Shown here: positions 17,154 through 25,938 of the stretch, piece after piece
Layout: every line of letters begins with the position of its first letter
How positions within the stretch are numbered: position 1 is the first letter of the stretch
Source of the DNA: an uncultured Acetatifactor sp.
Lineage (GTDB): Bacteria; Bacillota; Clostridia; Lachnospirales; Lachnospiraceae
Assembly (NCBI GenBank): GCA_947631615.1
Contig: CANRLX010000009.1
Coordinates: 1-63,246 of the forward strand
Reading direction: 5' to 3'
Length of the DNA stretch: 63,246 bases
The notes under the pieces: generated by a model
What the model saw: only the letters and a program-made list of their open reading frames with translations
Database searches by the model: none
Told to the model about the DNA's origin: nothing
Position numbers and translations under genes: made by a program

Positions 17154-17702
17154 GTGACAAATATCATAGTGGTATTACCGAAAATGGAGGACGCCAAGGG
17201 CATTAAAAACGTTCTGGTGAGAAACGGCTTCAGCGTGGTCGGCGTGTGTACCACGGGCGCACAGGCCATCAGCCAGACGGACGGGCTGAGTGACGGCATT
17301 GTGATCTGCAGCTATAAAATGATGGATATGATCTATTCCGAGTTGCACGAGTGCCTTCCTCCCGGCTTTGAGATGCTGCTCATGGCATCCCAGAGACTGC
17401 TCAACGAGTGCTATGGCAGCGGCATCGTGTGTCTCTCCATGCCCCTCAGGACGGTAGATCTGATCAGCACGGTGAGCATGATGACGGAGAACATCGCCCG
17501 CCGCAGACGGAAACTGAGGCAGAAGCCCAAAGTGAGGAATGAGGAGGAGGAGAAGCTTCTTCGCGACGCGAAGGAAATTTTGATGGAACGCAACCACATG
17601 ACGGAGGAGGAAGCGCACAGATATCTGCAGAAATGCAGCATGGACAGCGGGACGAATATGGTGGAGACGGCGCAGATGGTGCTCTCGATGATGGGCGGTT
17701 AA
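17154..17702 (+). CDS. ANTAR-domain RNA-binding response regulator
   Basis: A 182-residue protein starting at GTG after AAAGGAGGTG. The N-terminal 120 residues resemble a degenerate receiver domain: the position of the phosphoacceptor region reads IVICSYKMMD without a clear Asp. A linker of charged residues precedes a C-terminal ANTAR domain (about 130-182) with the expected helices (KLLRDAKEILMERNHMTEEE, then HRYLQKCSMDSGTNMVETAQ). ANTAR proteins bind paired six-base-loop RNA hairpins and prevent termination. Placement behind glnA suggests nitrogen control. Lack of a clear phosphoacceptor hints at another input. Confidence 0.88.
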   Translation: MTNIIVVLPKMEDAKGIKNVLVRNGFSVVGVCTTGAQAISQTDGLSDGIVICSYKMMDMIYSELHECLPPGFEMLLMASQRLLNECYGSGIVCLSMPLRTVDLISTVSMMTENIARRRRKLRQKPKVRNEEEEKLLRDAKEILMERNHMTEEEAHRYLQKCSMDSGTNMVETAQMVLSMMGG

Positions 17703-17757
17703 AGAAAGGCTCCACAGGGCGTTTGTGCTGTCAAAACAGGAAACGGGAGGTTTTGAG

Positions 17758-18618
17758 ATGAAATTTACCAAGATGCAGGGGTGCGGGAACGATTATATCT
17801 ATGTGGACGGCGCGCGGGAAACCGTTGCAGAGGAGAAGAAACCGGAGCTGGTCAAAAGGCTCAGTGACAGACATTTTGGCATAGGCGGAGACGGGGTGAT
17901 CTTTATCAATCCTTCCGACACCGCGGATTTTGAAATGGAGATGTACAACGCGGACGGCAGCAGGGCGGAGATGTGCGGAAACGGCATCCGCTGTGTGGCA
18001 AAGTATGTGTATGACAAGGGACTCACCGACCGAGAGAGGATCACCGTTGTCAGCTGCGGCAAGGTGAAGACTCTGGAGCTGTCTGTGGAGCGCTCCGAGG
18101 AGGATCCCCGGGGCAAGGTTGTCAGCGTGCGTGTCAATATGGGAAGTCCCATCCTCGCATCCGAGGAAATCCCCGTGAAGGCGGAGGGAAGCCGTGTGGT
18201 GGATGAGCCGATTGTGGTGGACGGGGCGGAATACCGGATGACCTGTGTCTCCATGGGGAATCCCCACGCGGTGATCTTTGCGGAGGGCGTGGCCGAGCTT
18301 GACCTGGAGAAGATCGGTCCCAAATTTGAGAATCATGAGCGGTTTCCCAAGCGGACCAACACGGAGTTTGTGGAGATCCTGGACAAAAAGACCGTGCGCA
18401 TGAGGGTGTGGGAGCGGGGGACCGGAGAGACGCTGGCCTGTGGAACCGGCTGCTGCGCCGTGGCGGTGGCCTGCGTTTTAAATGGTTTGACGGAAGAGGA
18501 AATAACTGTTAAACTATTAGGCGGAGAATTGCAGATCAAGTGGGATCGGGAAGCCGATCTGGTCTACATGACCGGTCCGGCGACCACCGTATTCGAGGGA
18601 GAAGTGTTGGTGGAATGA
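17758..18618 (+). CDS. dapF: Diaminopimelate epimerase
   Basis: A 286-residue cytoplasmic enzyme; the ATG at 17758 follows GGGAGG and starts the canonical MKFTKMQGCGNDY. The two active-site cysteines are C73 in MCGNGIRC and C228 in ACGTGCC. It converts LL- to meso-diaminopimelate for lysine and peptidoglycan. The partner dapL lies one gene away. Its stop overlaps the start of the next membrane protein in an ATGA arrangement. Confidence 0.96.
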   Translation: MKFTKMQGCGNDYIYVDGARETVAEEKKPELVKRLSDRHFGIGGDGVIFINPSDTADFEMEMYNADGSRAEMCGNGIRCVAKYVYDKGLTDRERITVVSCGKVKTLELSVERSEEDPRGKVVSVRVNMGSPILASEEIPVKAEGSRVVDEPIVVDGAEYRMTCVSMGNPHAVIFAEGVAELDLEKIGPKFENHERFPKRTNTEFVEILDKKTVRMRVWERGTGETLACGTGCCAVAVACVLNGLTEEEITVKLLGGELQIKWDREADLVYMTGPATTVFEGEVLVE

Positions 18619-20195
18619 ATCGTTTGCAGACAGGTTTGCAATGCGTTTGCGCAAAGATAACAGGGGGCGTTGGCGCGGTCATCTTTCTGGTTCTCACCGC
18701 CTATTCCTGGAGATATACGAAGAATCTTTCCTGGGGGGAGGTCCTTGCGGACACCAGGGACAATGTCTGGATCACATTTCTCTGTCTGGCAGGGCTTTTT
18801 GTGCTGTTGGCGCTGATCGGAAAGCTGGCGGCAGGATGCGGGGAGAAAACCGCCTTGGCCGTGGCGTTGGCGCTGTCGGCGGTGATGGCAGTCCAGGCAT
18901 GGAGATTTGTGGATGCGGCGCATCCCTATGCGGTGGCGGATCAGGCGATGGTGCAGTTGGGGGCGGAAGCGCTTGCCAACGGTGATGTCTCTGCGGTACA
19001 GGGGCAGTCGTACTACATTGCGTACAGCCATCAGTTGTATTTGATAAGCTTGTTTGCCGGACTGCTGCGCCTCTTTGGCTCCTGCGAGCCGATCGTGATC
19101 TATCGGGTGCAGAGCGTCCTGGCGGGATTGGGGGTGCTGGCGGTTTTTGGCATAGCCAGAGAGCTGTTTCACAGCAGGAAGGCGGAGCTGACGGCCCTAT
19201 TTGGCGTTATGGCGTTTTCTCCCATTTGGATATACACCGCCTATTATTATGGGGAGACCCTGGGCGTCTGTGCGTCTCTCTATGGGGTGTTCTTTTTTTT
19301 AAAAGCAAACCGGACGGACAGCCGCCACAGATGGAAAAGGTGGCTCTTTGCGGTGTTGACCGGACTGTCCCTGCTGCTTTCGTCCATGGGAAGAGAAGCC
19401 TTGCTGCTGGTGGCGGCCGCTATGCTGATCGTTCAGCTCTTAACCTTTATGCGGGACAGGCAGTGGCAGCCCCTGGCAGCCTTTCTTCTTTCCCTGGCGG
19501 TCTGTATGGGGATAAGGGGCTGTCTGTGGGGATATCTCGAGGAACGGACAAGGATTCACAAAGAGGGAAGTATGCCGGTCATTTTGTGGATCGCTATGGG
19601 TTTTCAGGAGCCGGAGAACGAAGGGTGCGCCATGGGAAGCTATAACGGCTATAATAAGAGGATCTTTGAGGAGACGGGAGGAGATGTGGATGAGGCTTCC
19701 CGCATAGCGGGGCAGGATCTGCGGGAGCGGTTCCTCGCCTGGGCGGATCACCCGGGAGATTTGGGCGTGTTTTTGAAGGACAAAATACTCTGCCAGTGGA
19801 ACGAGCCCACCTACGGGTGTATGGTAATGACTATGTACCGGGAGGACTCCGAAGCGTGGGTGGAGGATCTGTACAGCGGCGGGGGGGTAACGCGGCTGAT
19901 AAATTGGCTGAAGCAATACCAGGCCGTTTTTTACCTGGGTCTGCTCCTGGGATTTTTGTCGCTCTGCAGGGAGAAGGAAGTGACGCTTTCCTATCTGCCG
20001 GGACTGATCGTGATCGGCGGCTTCCTCTTCAGCGTTATCTGGGAGGCGAAGAGCAGATATATCTACCCCTATATCGTGCTGGCGATCCCGTTTGCCGCGG
20101 GGAGTCTTGTGGTCTGGCAGGAAAAGGTGGAACAGCGCATCCGGAAGCGATACCGGCAGAAACGAAAGAGCGGCGGATGTGACAATGGGTGTTGA
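18615..20195 (+). CDS. Polytopic membrane protein resembling GT-C glycosyltransferases
   Basis: A 526-residue protein beginning at the ATG that overlaps the dapF stop. It has about ten to twelve predicted membrane helices, with a soluble stretch near residues 335-425. The YGETLG motif in IWIYTAYYYGETLG and the MGREALLL segment are reminiscent of lipid-dependent GT-C mannosyltransferase or ArnT-like enzymes. The N-terminal loop includes DAAHPYAVADQ, an acidic loop where the catalytic Asp of GT-C enzymes usually lies. Likely role: transfer of a sugar from a lipid carrier to a surface molecule. The acceptor is unknown. Confidence 0.6.
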   Translation: MNRLQTGLQCVCAKITGGVGAVIFLVLTAYSWRYTKNLSWGEVLADTRDNVWITFLCLAGLFVLLALIGKLAAGCGEKTALAVALALSAVMAVQAWRFVDAAHPYAVADQAMVQLGAEALANGDVSAVQGQSYYIAYSHQLYLISLFAGLLRLFGSCEPIVIYRVQSVLAGLGVLAVFGIARELFHSRKAELTALFGVMAFSPIWIYTAYYYGETLGVCASLYGVFFFLKANRTDSRHRWKRWLFAVLTGLSLLLSSMGREALLLVAAAMLIVQLLTFMRDRQWQPLAAFLLSLAVCMGIRGCLWGYLEERTRIHKEGSMPVILWIAMGFQEPENEGCAMGSYNGYNKRIFEETGGDVDEASRIAGQDLRERFLAWADHPGDLGVFLKDKILCQWNEPTYGCMVMTMYREDSEAWVEDLYSGGGVTRLINWLKQYQAVFYLGLLLGFLSLCREKEVTLSYLPGLIVIGGFLFSVIWEAKSRYIYPYIVLAIPFAAGSLVVWQEKVEQRIRKRYRQKRKSGGCDNGC

Positions 20196-20198
20196 GGG

Positions 20199-20243
20199 AT
20201 ATCAGAAAGAGAGATATTAGAAAGAGAAATATCAGAAAGAGAG
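20199..20243 (+). repeat. Three tandem 15-base repeats in front of dapL
   Basis: Three consecutive 15-base units (20199-20213, 20214-20228, 20229-20243) of the form ATATCAGAAAGAGAG, the middle copy differing at two positions. Each ends in a ribosome-binding-like purine run; the last forms GAGAGG eight bases before the dapL ATG. Confidence 0.9.
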
Positions 20244-20252
20244 GAAACCAAT

Positions 20253-21473
20253 ATGTTCAAAGTAAATGACAACTATCTGAAACTGCCCGGGAGCTATCTT
20301 TTTTCCACCATCGGAAAAAAGGTGAGCGCTTACAGCGCCGCGCATCCCGAGGCAAAGATCATCCGTCTGGGGATCGGGGACGTGACCCAGCCCCTGGCGC
20401 CCGCGATCATTGAGGCCCTGCACAGCGCGGTGGACGAGATGGGCAAGGCGGAGACTTTCCACGGATATGCGCCGGATCTGGGCTACGAGTTTTTGAGAAA
20501 TGCCATTGCGGAGCAGGACTACAAGGCACGCGGATGCGAGATCAGTGCGGATGAGATCTTTGTGTCGGACGGCGCGAAATGCGACTGCGGCAACATCCAG
20601 GAGATCTTCAGCCTGGACAACCGGATCGCGGTCTGCGATCCGGTATATCCCGTTTACGTGGATTCCAACGTTATGGCGGGAAGGACCGGCACCTACGACA
20701 GCGGGACGGAGACCTGGAGCGACGTGATCTATATGCCCTGTACGGCGGACAACGGTTTTGCGCCGGAGCTTCCGAGTAAGACGCCGGATCTGATCTATCT
20801 GTGCTTCCCCAACAATCCCACCGGAGCCGCCATCGGCAAGGCGCAGCTCCAGGAGTGGGTGGACTATGCCAACAAGGTGGGGGCGGTCATCCTCTACGAC
20901 GCGGCCTATGAGGCGTATATATCCGAGCCGGATGTGCCCCACAGCATCTACGAGTGCGAGGGGGCGAGGACCTGTGCCATTGAGTTTCGATCCTTCTCCA
21001 AGAACGCCGGATTTACCGGCGTCCGTCTGGGATTTACCGTGATCCCCAAGGAGCTGAAGGCCGGGGATGTATCCCTCCATGCGCTGTGGGCGAGACGCCA
21101 CGGCACCAAGTACAACGGGGCGCCGTACATTGTGCAGAAGGCGGGAGCCGCGGTCTATACGGAGGCGGGGAGAGAGCAGCTGAAAAAACAGGTTGCCTAT
21201 TACATGAACAATGCCCGCTATATCTACGAGGGCTTGAAGGAGGCGGGCTATACCGTTTCCGGCGGCGTCAACGCGCCCTATATCTGGCTGAAGGCGCCGA
21301 ACGGCATGACGAGCTGGGAGTTCTTTGACTATCTTCTGGAAAAGGTCAATGTGGTGGGCACTCCCGGTTCCGGCTTCGGTCCCAGCGGGGAGACCTATTT
21401 CCGCCTGACCGCTTTTGGAACCTACGAGAACACGGTGGAGGCCGTGGACCGCATCAAAAACATGAAGCTTTGA
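20253..21473 (+). CDS. dapL: LL-diaminopimelate aminotransferase
   Basis: A 406-residue PLP enzyme of the DapL family. It shows [12 protein letters not shown] near the N-terminus, [37 protein letters not shown] and the Schiff-base lysine K250 in [12 protein letters not shown]. It makes LL-diaminopimelate directly from tetrahydrodipicolinate and glutamate, bypassing the acyl intermediates. Together with dapF it supplies meso-diaminopimelate. Three 15-base repeats sit in its leader. Confidence 0.95.
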   Translation: MFKVNDNYLKLPGSYLFSTIGKKVSAYSAAHPEAKIIRLGIGDVTQPLAPAIIEALHSAVDEMGKAETFHGYAPDLGYEFLRNAIAEQDYKARGCEISADEIFVSDGAKCDCGNIQEIFSLDNRIAVCDPVYPVYVDSNVMAGRTGTYDSGTETWSDVIYMPCTADNGFAPELPSKTPDLIYLCFPNNPTGAAIGKAQLQEWVDYANKVGAVILYDAAYEAYISEPDVPHSIYECEGARTCAIEFRSFSKNAGFTGVRLGFTVIPKELKAGDVSLHALWARRHGTKYNGAPYIVQKAGAAVYTEAGREQLKKQVAYYMNNARYIYEGLKEAGYTVSGGVNAPYIWLKAPNGMTSWEFFDYLLEKVNVVGTPGSGFGPSGETYFRLTAFGTYENTVEAVDRIKNMKL

Positions 21474-21505
21474 GGCGGGCGCATGACCGGGTGAGGTGAC
21501 GGGAA

Positions 21506-22732
21506 ATGGATAGAAAAGAAAAAACGTATCGGCTTCTATGGGTCGTTACCTGTGCGCTTCTGCCGGTGACTGCGCTTGTTCTCTATCTGACCCACAGGGC
21601 GGTTCCTTTCATGATGGACGATCTGTGGTATGCCACGAAGCTGGCTTCCGAGGAGCCCATCCGCAATCTTCGGGATATCGTGGAGGCACAGATCTGGCAT
21701 TATAATAATTGGGGCGGCAGGAGCATGACCCACGGGCTTTTGCAGCTGATCCTGCTTATGGGAGAGCGGGCGGCGGACTGCTGCAATGTGCTTGTGACTT
21801 TCCTTTTGGCCGAGGTGATCTGTCTGGTGGCAGGAGGCCGCTTTTCTGGAGGGAGAGGGGAGAGAGGGCTTGCGGCGCTCAGCGGGCTCCTTGCGGCCGT
21901 GGGGATGCTGGTGGGGTTAAACGCCAACTGGAAGATGAGTATGTTCTGGCAGGCCGGCGCCGCCAATTACCTGTATATCACAGTGTTTCTCCTGCTGTAT
22001 CTGTATTGCTATCTGCGGGAGCTGCCGGAGGAACCGGAGGAGTCGTGGGAGGGCTTTGCAGACGGCGATGGCGGCGAGGCCGGCAAGGCCGCCGGACGAA
22101 GAGAGCTTCCCGGGATCACGCTCTGGATCCTTCCCCTGGGGCTTCTGGCGGGCTGGAGCAACGAAAATATGGGGCCTGCGGTGTGGATCGTGAGCACGCT
22201 GGTGATGGCGGCGCTCTGGAGGCGGAAGCGGAAGCTTCGGCCCTGGATGGCCTTCGGAAACCTGGCCTGTCTGGCGGGGAGCCTTCTGGTGATCGCAGCG
22301 CCGGGCAATTTTGTCCGAAACGCGCAGGTGCCTGAGAATCAGTACGGCGTTCTCTGGCGGCTGTTTCTGCGGGGATATGCGGAGAGCGCGGCGGCGCTTG
22401 AGTACTTGTTTCCCACCGTGCTTCTCACCGTGTTCGTGCTGATTTTGGGAAAGGGCGTTCTGGGCCTTGCGGTGGGGAGGAGAAATGTCCTGCTGCTGGC
22501 TGCGGCGTTCCTCTCCTGGGGAGCGATGGCGCTTTCGCCCCACTATCCGGATCGGGCCACGTTTGGGACGATGACCCTTCTCATCTGCGTGATCCTGTCC
22601 ATGTCGGGAAGGATCCTGCGGGCGCGGAAGGAACTGTTTCCCATGCTTTACGGGGTGGGCGCGTTGATCTGGCTTCGGGGGATGTTTTTCCTGGGAGAAT
22701 TTCTGGCCATCTCCTGGGGCTGGATCCGGTAG
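21506..22732 (+). CDS. DUF6056-like polytopic membrane protein
   Basis: A 408-residue protein with about nine to ten hydrophobic segments and a short acidic loop (about 173-200). The opening (PFMMDDLWYATKL, then HYNNWGGRSMTHGLLQ) and the later GLNANWKMSMFWQAGAANYLY and SPHYPDRATFG motifs are those of a family of probable GT-C-like surface-glycan proteins in Firmicutes, annotated DUF6056. The DD pair in the first outer loop resembles a GT-C catalytic site. Function is not established. It follows dapL by 32 bases. Confidence 0.6.
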   Translation: MDRKEKTYRLLWVVTCALLPVTALVLYLTHRAVPFMMDDLWYATKLASEEPIRNLRDIVEAQIWHYNNWGGRSMTHGLLQLILLMGERAADCCNVLVTFLLAEVICLVAGGRFSGGRGERGLAALSGLLAAVGMLVGLNANWKMSMFWQAGAANYLYITVFLLLYLYCYLRELPEEPEESWEGFADGDGGEAGKAAGRRELPGITLWILPLGLLAGWSNENMGPAVWIVSTLVMAALWRRKRKLRPWMAFGNLACLAGSLLVIAAPGNFVRNAQVPENQYGVLWRLFLRGYAESAAALEYLFPTVLLTVFVLILGKGVLGLAVGRRNVLLLAAAFLSWGAMALSPHYPDRATFGTMTLLICVILSMSGRILRARKELFPMLYGVGALIWLRGMFFLGEFLAISWGWIR

Positions 22733-22791
22733 AGCCGATAGCGTATATAGTTTATTTCGTAATTTTATTTTTTCAAAGGACGGTGTTTTTT

Positions 22792-23409
22792 ATGAGGCGA
22801 TTACTGATAGCGGGGCTGGTATGCTGGATGGCTGTTTCGGCCGCCGCGTGCGGAAGACCGGAGGACGGAGGGGCGGCCACGCTGGAACCCCAGCCGCTGG
22901 CATCCCAGACGGGGCAGGCCGGAGAGACGTGGGACGCGGAGAAGCCCTCTGCAGATAACGTGGAAACGAAAACGACCGGAACGGGAACGCCGGAAACCAA
23001 AACATCTGGAATGGGAACGCCGGAAACGACCGTGTCCGAAGCGAAGCCACAGGATCCGGCGGCAGAGCATGAGACGGTAAAGGCCCAGGAGGGGACCCTT
23101 CCGGAGGCCGGAGCGTATGCGGGAACCTATGTGGACACCTATGGGACCACCGATGTGTACAGCGAGCTGGAGCTGGACTATCAGGGGGACGGGGTCTATC
23201 AGACGATGATCGGGATCTATCGCCTGACCACCCTTGACGGAACCGCACGGGAGGAGGGGGACCGGCTCCTCTTTCAGAGCGACAGCGAGAGCCCGGCGGT
23301 GCAAGGAGAGATCACCTTCGGAGAGGAGGGCGCGGTATTTACCGTGACCGCGTCGGAATTTTCCTACCTTGCTCCCGGGGATGAGATCGCATTTCCAACG
23401 AAGCAGTGA
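22792..23409 (+). CDS. Predicted lipoprotein with a short Thr/Pro/Gly repeat linker
   Basis: A 205-residue protein; the ATG at 22792 is chosen over a GTG at 22783 because AAAGGA lies at a good distance from it. The signal sequence ends in SAAAC, a lipobox, with Cys20 as the likely lipidated residue. A low-complexity linker (about 35-85) includes two GTPETK/T units. The C-terminal domain of about 105 residues starts at about YAGTYVDTYGTTDVYSELEL and looks like a small beta-rich domain. No family recognised. It would sit on the outer face of the membrane. Confidence 0.7.
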   Translation: MRRLLIAGLVCWMAVSAAACGRPEDGGAATLEPQPLASQTGQAGETWDAEKPSADNVETKTTGTGTPETKTSGMGTPETTVSEAKPQDPAAEHETVKAQEGTLPEAGAYAGTYVDTYGTTDVYSELELDYQGDGVYQTMIGIYRLTTLDGTAREEGDRLLFQSDSESPAVQGEITFGEEGAVFTVTASEFSYLAPGDEIAFPTKQ

Positions 23410-23449
23410 TGCCGGAGGGAAAGGCGGCGGACGAAGCAAGACAGGGAAG

Positions 23450-23483
23450 GACATTCTGCATTTGGTGCGGGATGTCTTTTTTT
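23450..23483 (+). terminator. Intrinsic terminator after the lipoprotein gene
   Basis: GACATTCTGCA pairs with TGCGGGATGTC (two G-T pairs) around a TTTGG loop, followed by seven T. It separates the lipoprotein from the sigma-factor operon. Confidence 0.85.
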
Positions 23484-23588
23484 CATTTTTTTTCGGATCG
23501 GTGCGATATGCTGCCCTCCTTTTTCATCTAAGAATTAGAACGGCCGAAAACAGTGGAAACAGGATCCGGAAAGGAAGGACTTTATGGT

Positions 23589-24068
23589 ATGAGCAAGGAG
23601 GAGTTTTGCAAGCGGGTGCTGGAGGCGGAGAGATCCCTGTATCATGTGGCGAAGTCCATACTGCACAGTGACGACGACTGTGCGGACGCGATACAAAGCG
23701 GCATCCTGAAGGCGTATCAGAAGCTGCACACGCTGAAGAGGGAGCAGTATTTCAAGACGTGGCTGACACGGATCGTCATCAACGAATGTTACCAGCTGAT
23801 CCGGGAGGCAAAGCGGTATGTGTCGGCGGAGGATTACCCCGGATGGGATGCGGAGAACGCCTGGGAGCTGGAGGAGGAGTCGGATGTGCTGGCCGCTCTG
23901 GTGGAGCTGGAGGAGCAGTACCGGATCCCGCTTGTGCTCCATGAGATCGAGGGGTACTCTGTCCGAGAGATCGGGGAGATTTTGAAGCTGTCGGAGACGA
24001 ATGTGAGAAGCCGCATCCACCGCGGGAAGAAGAGACTGCGGGAGCGGCTGGAAGGGAGGATATCATGA
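23589..24068 (+). CDS. ECF-type RNA polymerase sigma factor
   Basis: A 159-residue sigma-70 family protein with only regions 2 and 4, the ECF layout. Region 2 spans about 8-70 (DCADAIQSGILKAYQKL, then FKTWLTRIVINECYQLIR). Region 4 spans about 105-155 (LVLHEIEGYSVREIGEIL, then ETNVRSRIHRGKKRLRERL). The ATG at 23589 has AAGGAAGG ten bases upstream. It overlaps the next gene by ATGA, the normal arrangement for a sigma and anti-sigma pair. It would direct polymerase to a stress or surface regulon, probably including its own promoter. Confidence 0.9.
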   Translation: MSKEEFCKRVLEAERSLYHVAKSILHSDDDCADAIQSGILKAYQKLHTLKREQYFKTWLTRIVINECYQLIREAKRYVSAEDYPGWDAENAWELEEESDVLAALVELEEQYRIPLVLHEIEGYSVREIGEILKLSETNVRSRIHRGKKRLRERLEGRIS

Positions 24069-25129
24069 GCAATCGGATCAAAAAGGATGTGTTTCGGGAG
24101 GTTCCGGAGGTGGTGCACGGCGCGGTGGAGGACGCCCTTGACGCGGTGCGGGAGAGCGGAGGAAGGCGCATTTTCCGGATGCCTGCCGCTGCGGCTGCGT
24201 GCCTTGCGCTTTTTTTGGCGGGAGGCGTCACCGTATCGGCGGTGGGGCTTGTCAGCCTGTACCGGCAGCGCATGGAGGAGATGGATGCGGATGAGATCGG
24301 GCACTATTATGATGTGGCCGGAAACGGGGATGCGGACACGGTAAACCGGGCGCTCACCGAAAAGGAGCATGAGCGGTACGACAAATTGGAGCAGGAATAT
24401 GAGAAGAACGGCCGGTTCCCCCAGTCGGATCTCAGAGAGCTTGCGGACGGGGAGGTCTATGACGGGAACGGGATCGCGCTGGAGCCGGAGAGCAGGGCGG
24501 TCTATCTGCCGGAGAGGGAGCTGACGGACGAGGAGCTCCTGGAGCTTATCGACTTCCACCACAGACTGACCTACAGCATCTATCAGGTGAACCAGGCGAG
24601 GATCTTAAACGGCGACGGATGGGAGAGCCGGCTTGCCCGCATGAGCGACGATGAGGTGGATGCGGTCTATCAGGCGGCCTTCAGCACCCTGGAGGATGTC
24701 AGCGGGGGCTACAGCAGAGAGCTGACCGAGAGTGAGAGGGAGCGCTATGCGGAGCTGGAAAAGAGCTACGAGGAGGACGGGGTGTACACGGATGTGGAGG
24801 CCGCCGTCATTCAGACACCGGAGGAGTACAGCGGGGAGGGCGTTGCGATCTGCGTTCGGGACGGCGCCTATTATCTGCCCGAGGAGACGCTCACGGACGA
24901 GGAGCTTCTGCAGCTCATCGACTATGAGCACAAGGCGGCTTACTGCATCGACCGGATCGGGCAGGAGATCCTTATGGGGCTTCGGGACGGGTATCCCCAG
25001 CGGGCGGACAGCATAGAGGTGCCCCAGGAGCCGGAGCAGGCGCCTCCGGTGGTGCCGGGACAGGGCCTGACCGTGGAGGAGCGCCGGCAGATACAGGAGG
25101 AGCTGCGGCTGCTGGAGGAGCAGCGCTGA
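24065..25129 (+). CDS. Probable membrane anti-sigma factor with a duplicated outer module
   Basis: A 354-residue protein translationally coupled to the ECF sigma gene. Residues about 1-38 are a charged cytoplasmic segment, about 40-65 a membrane helix, and the rest faces outside. The outer part contains two related modules of about 85 residues (about 98-180 and 219-302). Each starts LTExExERYxxLExxYEExG, passes through YLPExxLTDEELLxLID and ends in a helix containing YxIxxxxxxxI. The tail is Pro/Gln rich, with a final helical segment. Position and topology support an anti-sigma role; no zinc-binding or RsiW-type motif is seen, so the family is unrecognised. Confidence 0.65.
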   Translation: MSNRIKKDVFREVPEVVHGAVEDALDAVRESGGRRIFRMPAAAAACLALFLAGGVTVSAVGLVSLYRQRMEEMDADEIGHYYDVAGNGDADTVNRALTEKEHERYDKLEQEYEKNGRFPQSDLRELADGEVYDGNGIALEPESRAVYLPERELTDEELLELIDFHHRLTYSIYQVNQARILNGDGWESRLARMSDDEVDAVYQAAFSTLEDVSGGYSRELTESERERYAELEKSYEEDGVYTDVEAAVIQTPEEYSGEGVAICVRDGAYYLPEETLTDEELLQLIDYEHKAAYCIDRIGQEILMGLRDGYPQRADSIEVPQEPEQAPPVVPGQGLTVEERRQIQEELRLLEEQR

Positions 25130-25142
25130 AGACCGATTTTCC

Positions 25143-25170
25143 TTGACAAGCCCCAACGGGGGGGTAGAAT
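25143..25170 (+). promoter_or_regulatory. Predicted promoter of the small membrane protein at 25225
   Basis: TTGACA at 25143-25148 and TAGAAT at 25165-25170 with a 16-base spacer. A TATAAT-like string follows at 25176-25181 but is too far from the -35 box. Confidence 0.55.
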
Positions 25171-25224
25171 GGAAGTATAATAAGCGAACGGGCTCCCTTG
25201 GGCCGCAGAGGAGGAAATCGGAAA

Positions 25225-25548
25225 ATGAACAACAGGAATTATCTTTTGGAATTTATCTGGATGTGGGCGAAGGCCGCCGTGCTGTACTGGCTCGGCGGCT
25301 CCATCCTGGGCGCCATGTCGTCGGGAGGTTTTGATCGGTTCGCTGGAGTGGCCGTGGCCGCGATGGTGTTTGGATTTACCTTTTTCAACAAGGTGGTCCC
25401 CTTCAACCTGTTCGGAAACAGCGACGCCGTCATCCTGTTCTGGGTTATCAAGGTGCTGCTCTCCGCGGCCATTGGGCTCATCGCGTTTCCGATCGTCAAT
25501 ATCTACTACATCATACATATCCTGGTGGGATTTTTCCGGAAGGAATAG
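25225..25548 (+). CDS. Small three-helix membrane protein of unknown function
   Basis: A 107-residue protein with AGAGGAGG ten bases before the ATG. Three hydrophobic segments are visible (about 18-32, 38-60 and 66-103). The FNKVVPFN segment between the second and third is polar and probably a loop. No family recognised. It has its own promoter and stands alone before the aspS T-box. Confidence 0.7.
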   Translation: MNNRNYLLEFIWMWAKAAVLYWLGGSILGAMSSGGFDRFAGVAVAAMVFGFTFFNKVVPFNLFGNSDAVILFWVIKVLLSAAIGLIAFPIVNIYYIIHILVGFFRKE

Positions 25549-25587
25549 AAAAGTGTTTTTGAAAATTGTATACATGTATAATTTCGC

Positions 25588-25616
25588 TTGACATTCCCCA
25601 TTCTATATGGTATCAT
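25588..25616 (+). promoter_or_regulatory. Predicted promoter of the T-box-aspS-gatCAB operon
   Basis: TTGACA at 25588-25593 and TATCAT at 25611-25616 with a 17-base spacer. Transcription would begin near 25623, right before the first T-box stem. Confidence 0.7.
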
Positions 25617-25622
25617 TCATTC

Positions 25623-25892
25623 CATATTGAAAATGCTGGGAAGGAGACTCTTGTCAGGGAACACGACAGGAATACGGCGTCACCGACTGAGAGCGCCGTT
25701 TGTGGGAAGCGACGAAGGGAACACTCCGGAGCAGGCTGTCTGAACGGTCAGTAGGGCGGCACGTTGCACGCGTTAAGTGAGAGAGAGGGCGGCCGCGCCC
25801 CTGGGGAGCCGGCTGTCAATGCGGGTGGTACCGCGGATACGATGAGTAGATCCGTCCCGAAATGCAGGAAACTGTGTTTCGGGGCTTTTTTT
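25623..25892 (+). ncRNA. T-box riboswitch leader of aspS
   Basis: The T-box signature AATGCGGGTGGTACCGCGG lies near 25819-25837. It is followed by a terminator in which CCCGAAA...CAG (from 25856) pairs with CTG...TTTCGGG (to 25884), then seven T. The 5' part can form a long stem I, closed by TGCT/AGCA and GGAG/CTCC. Uncharged tRNA paired to the specifier codon favours the antiterminator. The downstream gene predicts an Asp (GAC) or Asn (AAC) specifier; GAC occurs at more than one plausible place, so it was not fixed. Confidence 0.92.
25855..25892 (+). terminator. T-box regulatory terminator
   Basis: A stem of about 13 bp with a GAAA loop and a T7 tail, ending 47 bases before the aspS ATG. 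Its 5' arm begins just after the antiterminator segment, as in other T-box leaders. Confidence 0.85.
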
Positions 25893-25938
25893 GTGCAGAG
25901 AGCTGCCCCGGCGGGGAGCAAAATCAGGAGGAGAGAAT

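Noticed and set aside
20199..20243. CRISPR-like array
   Set aside because: The 15-base units are directly adjacent with no spacers and no cas genes are in the window.
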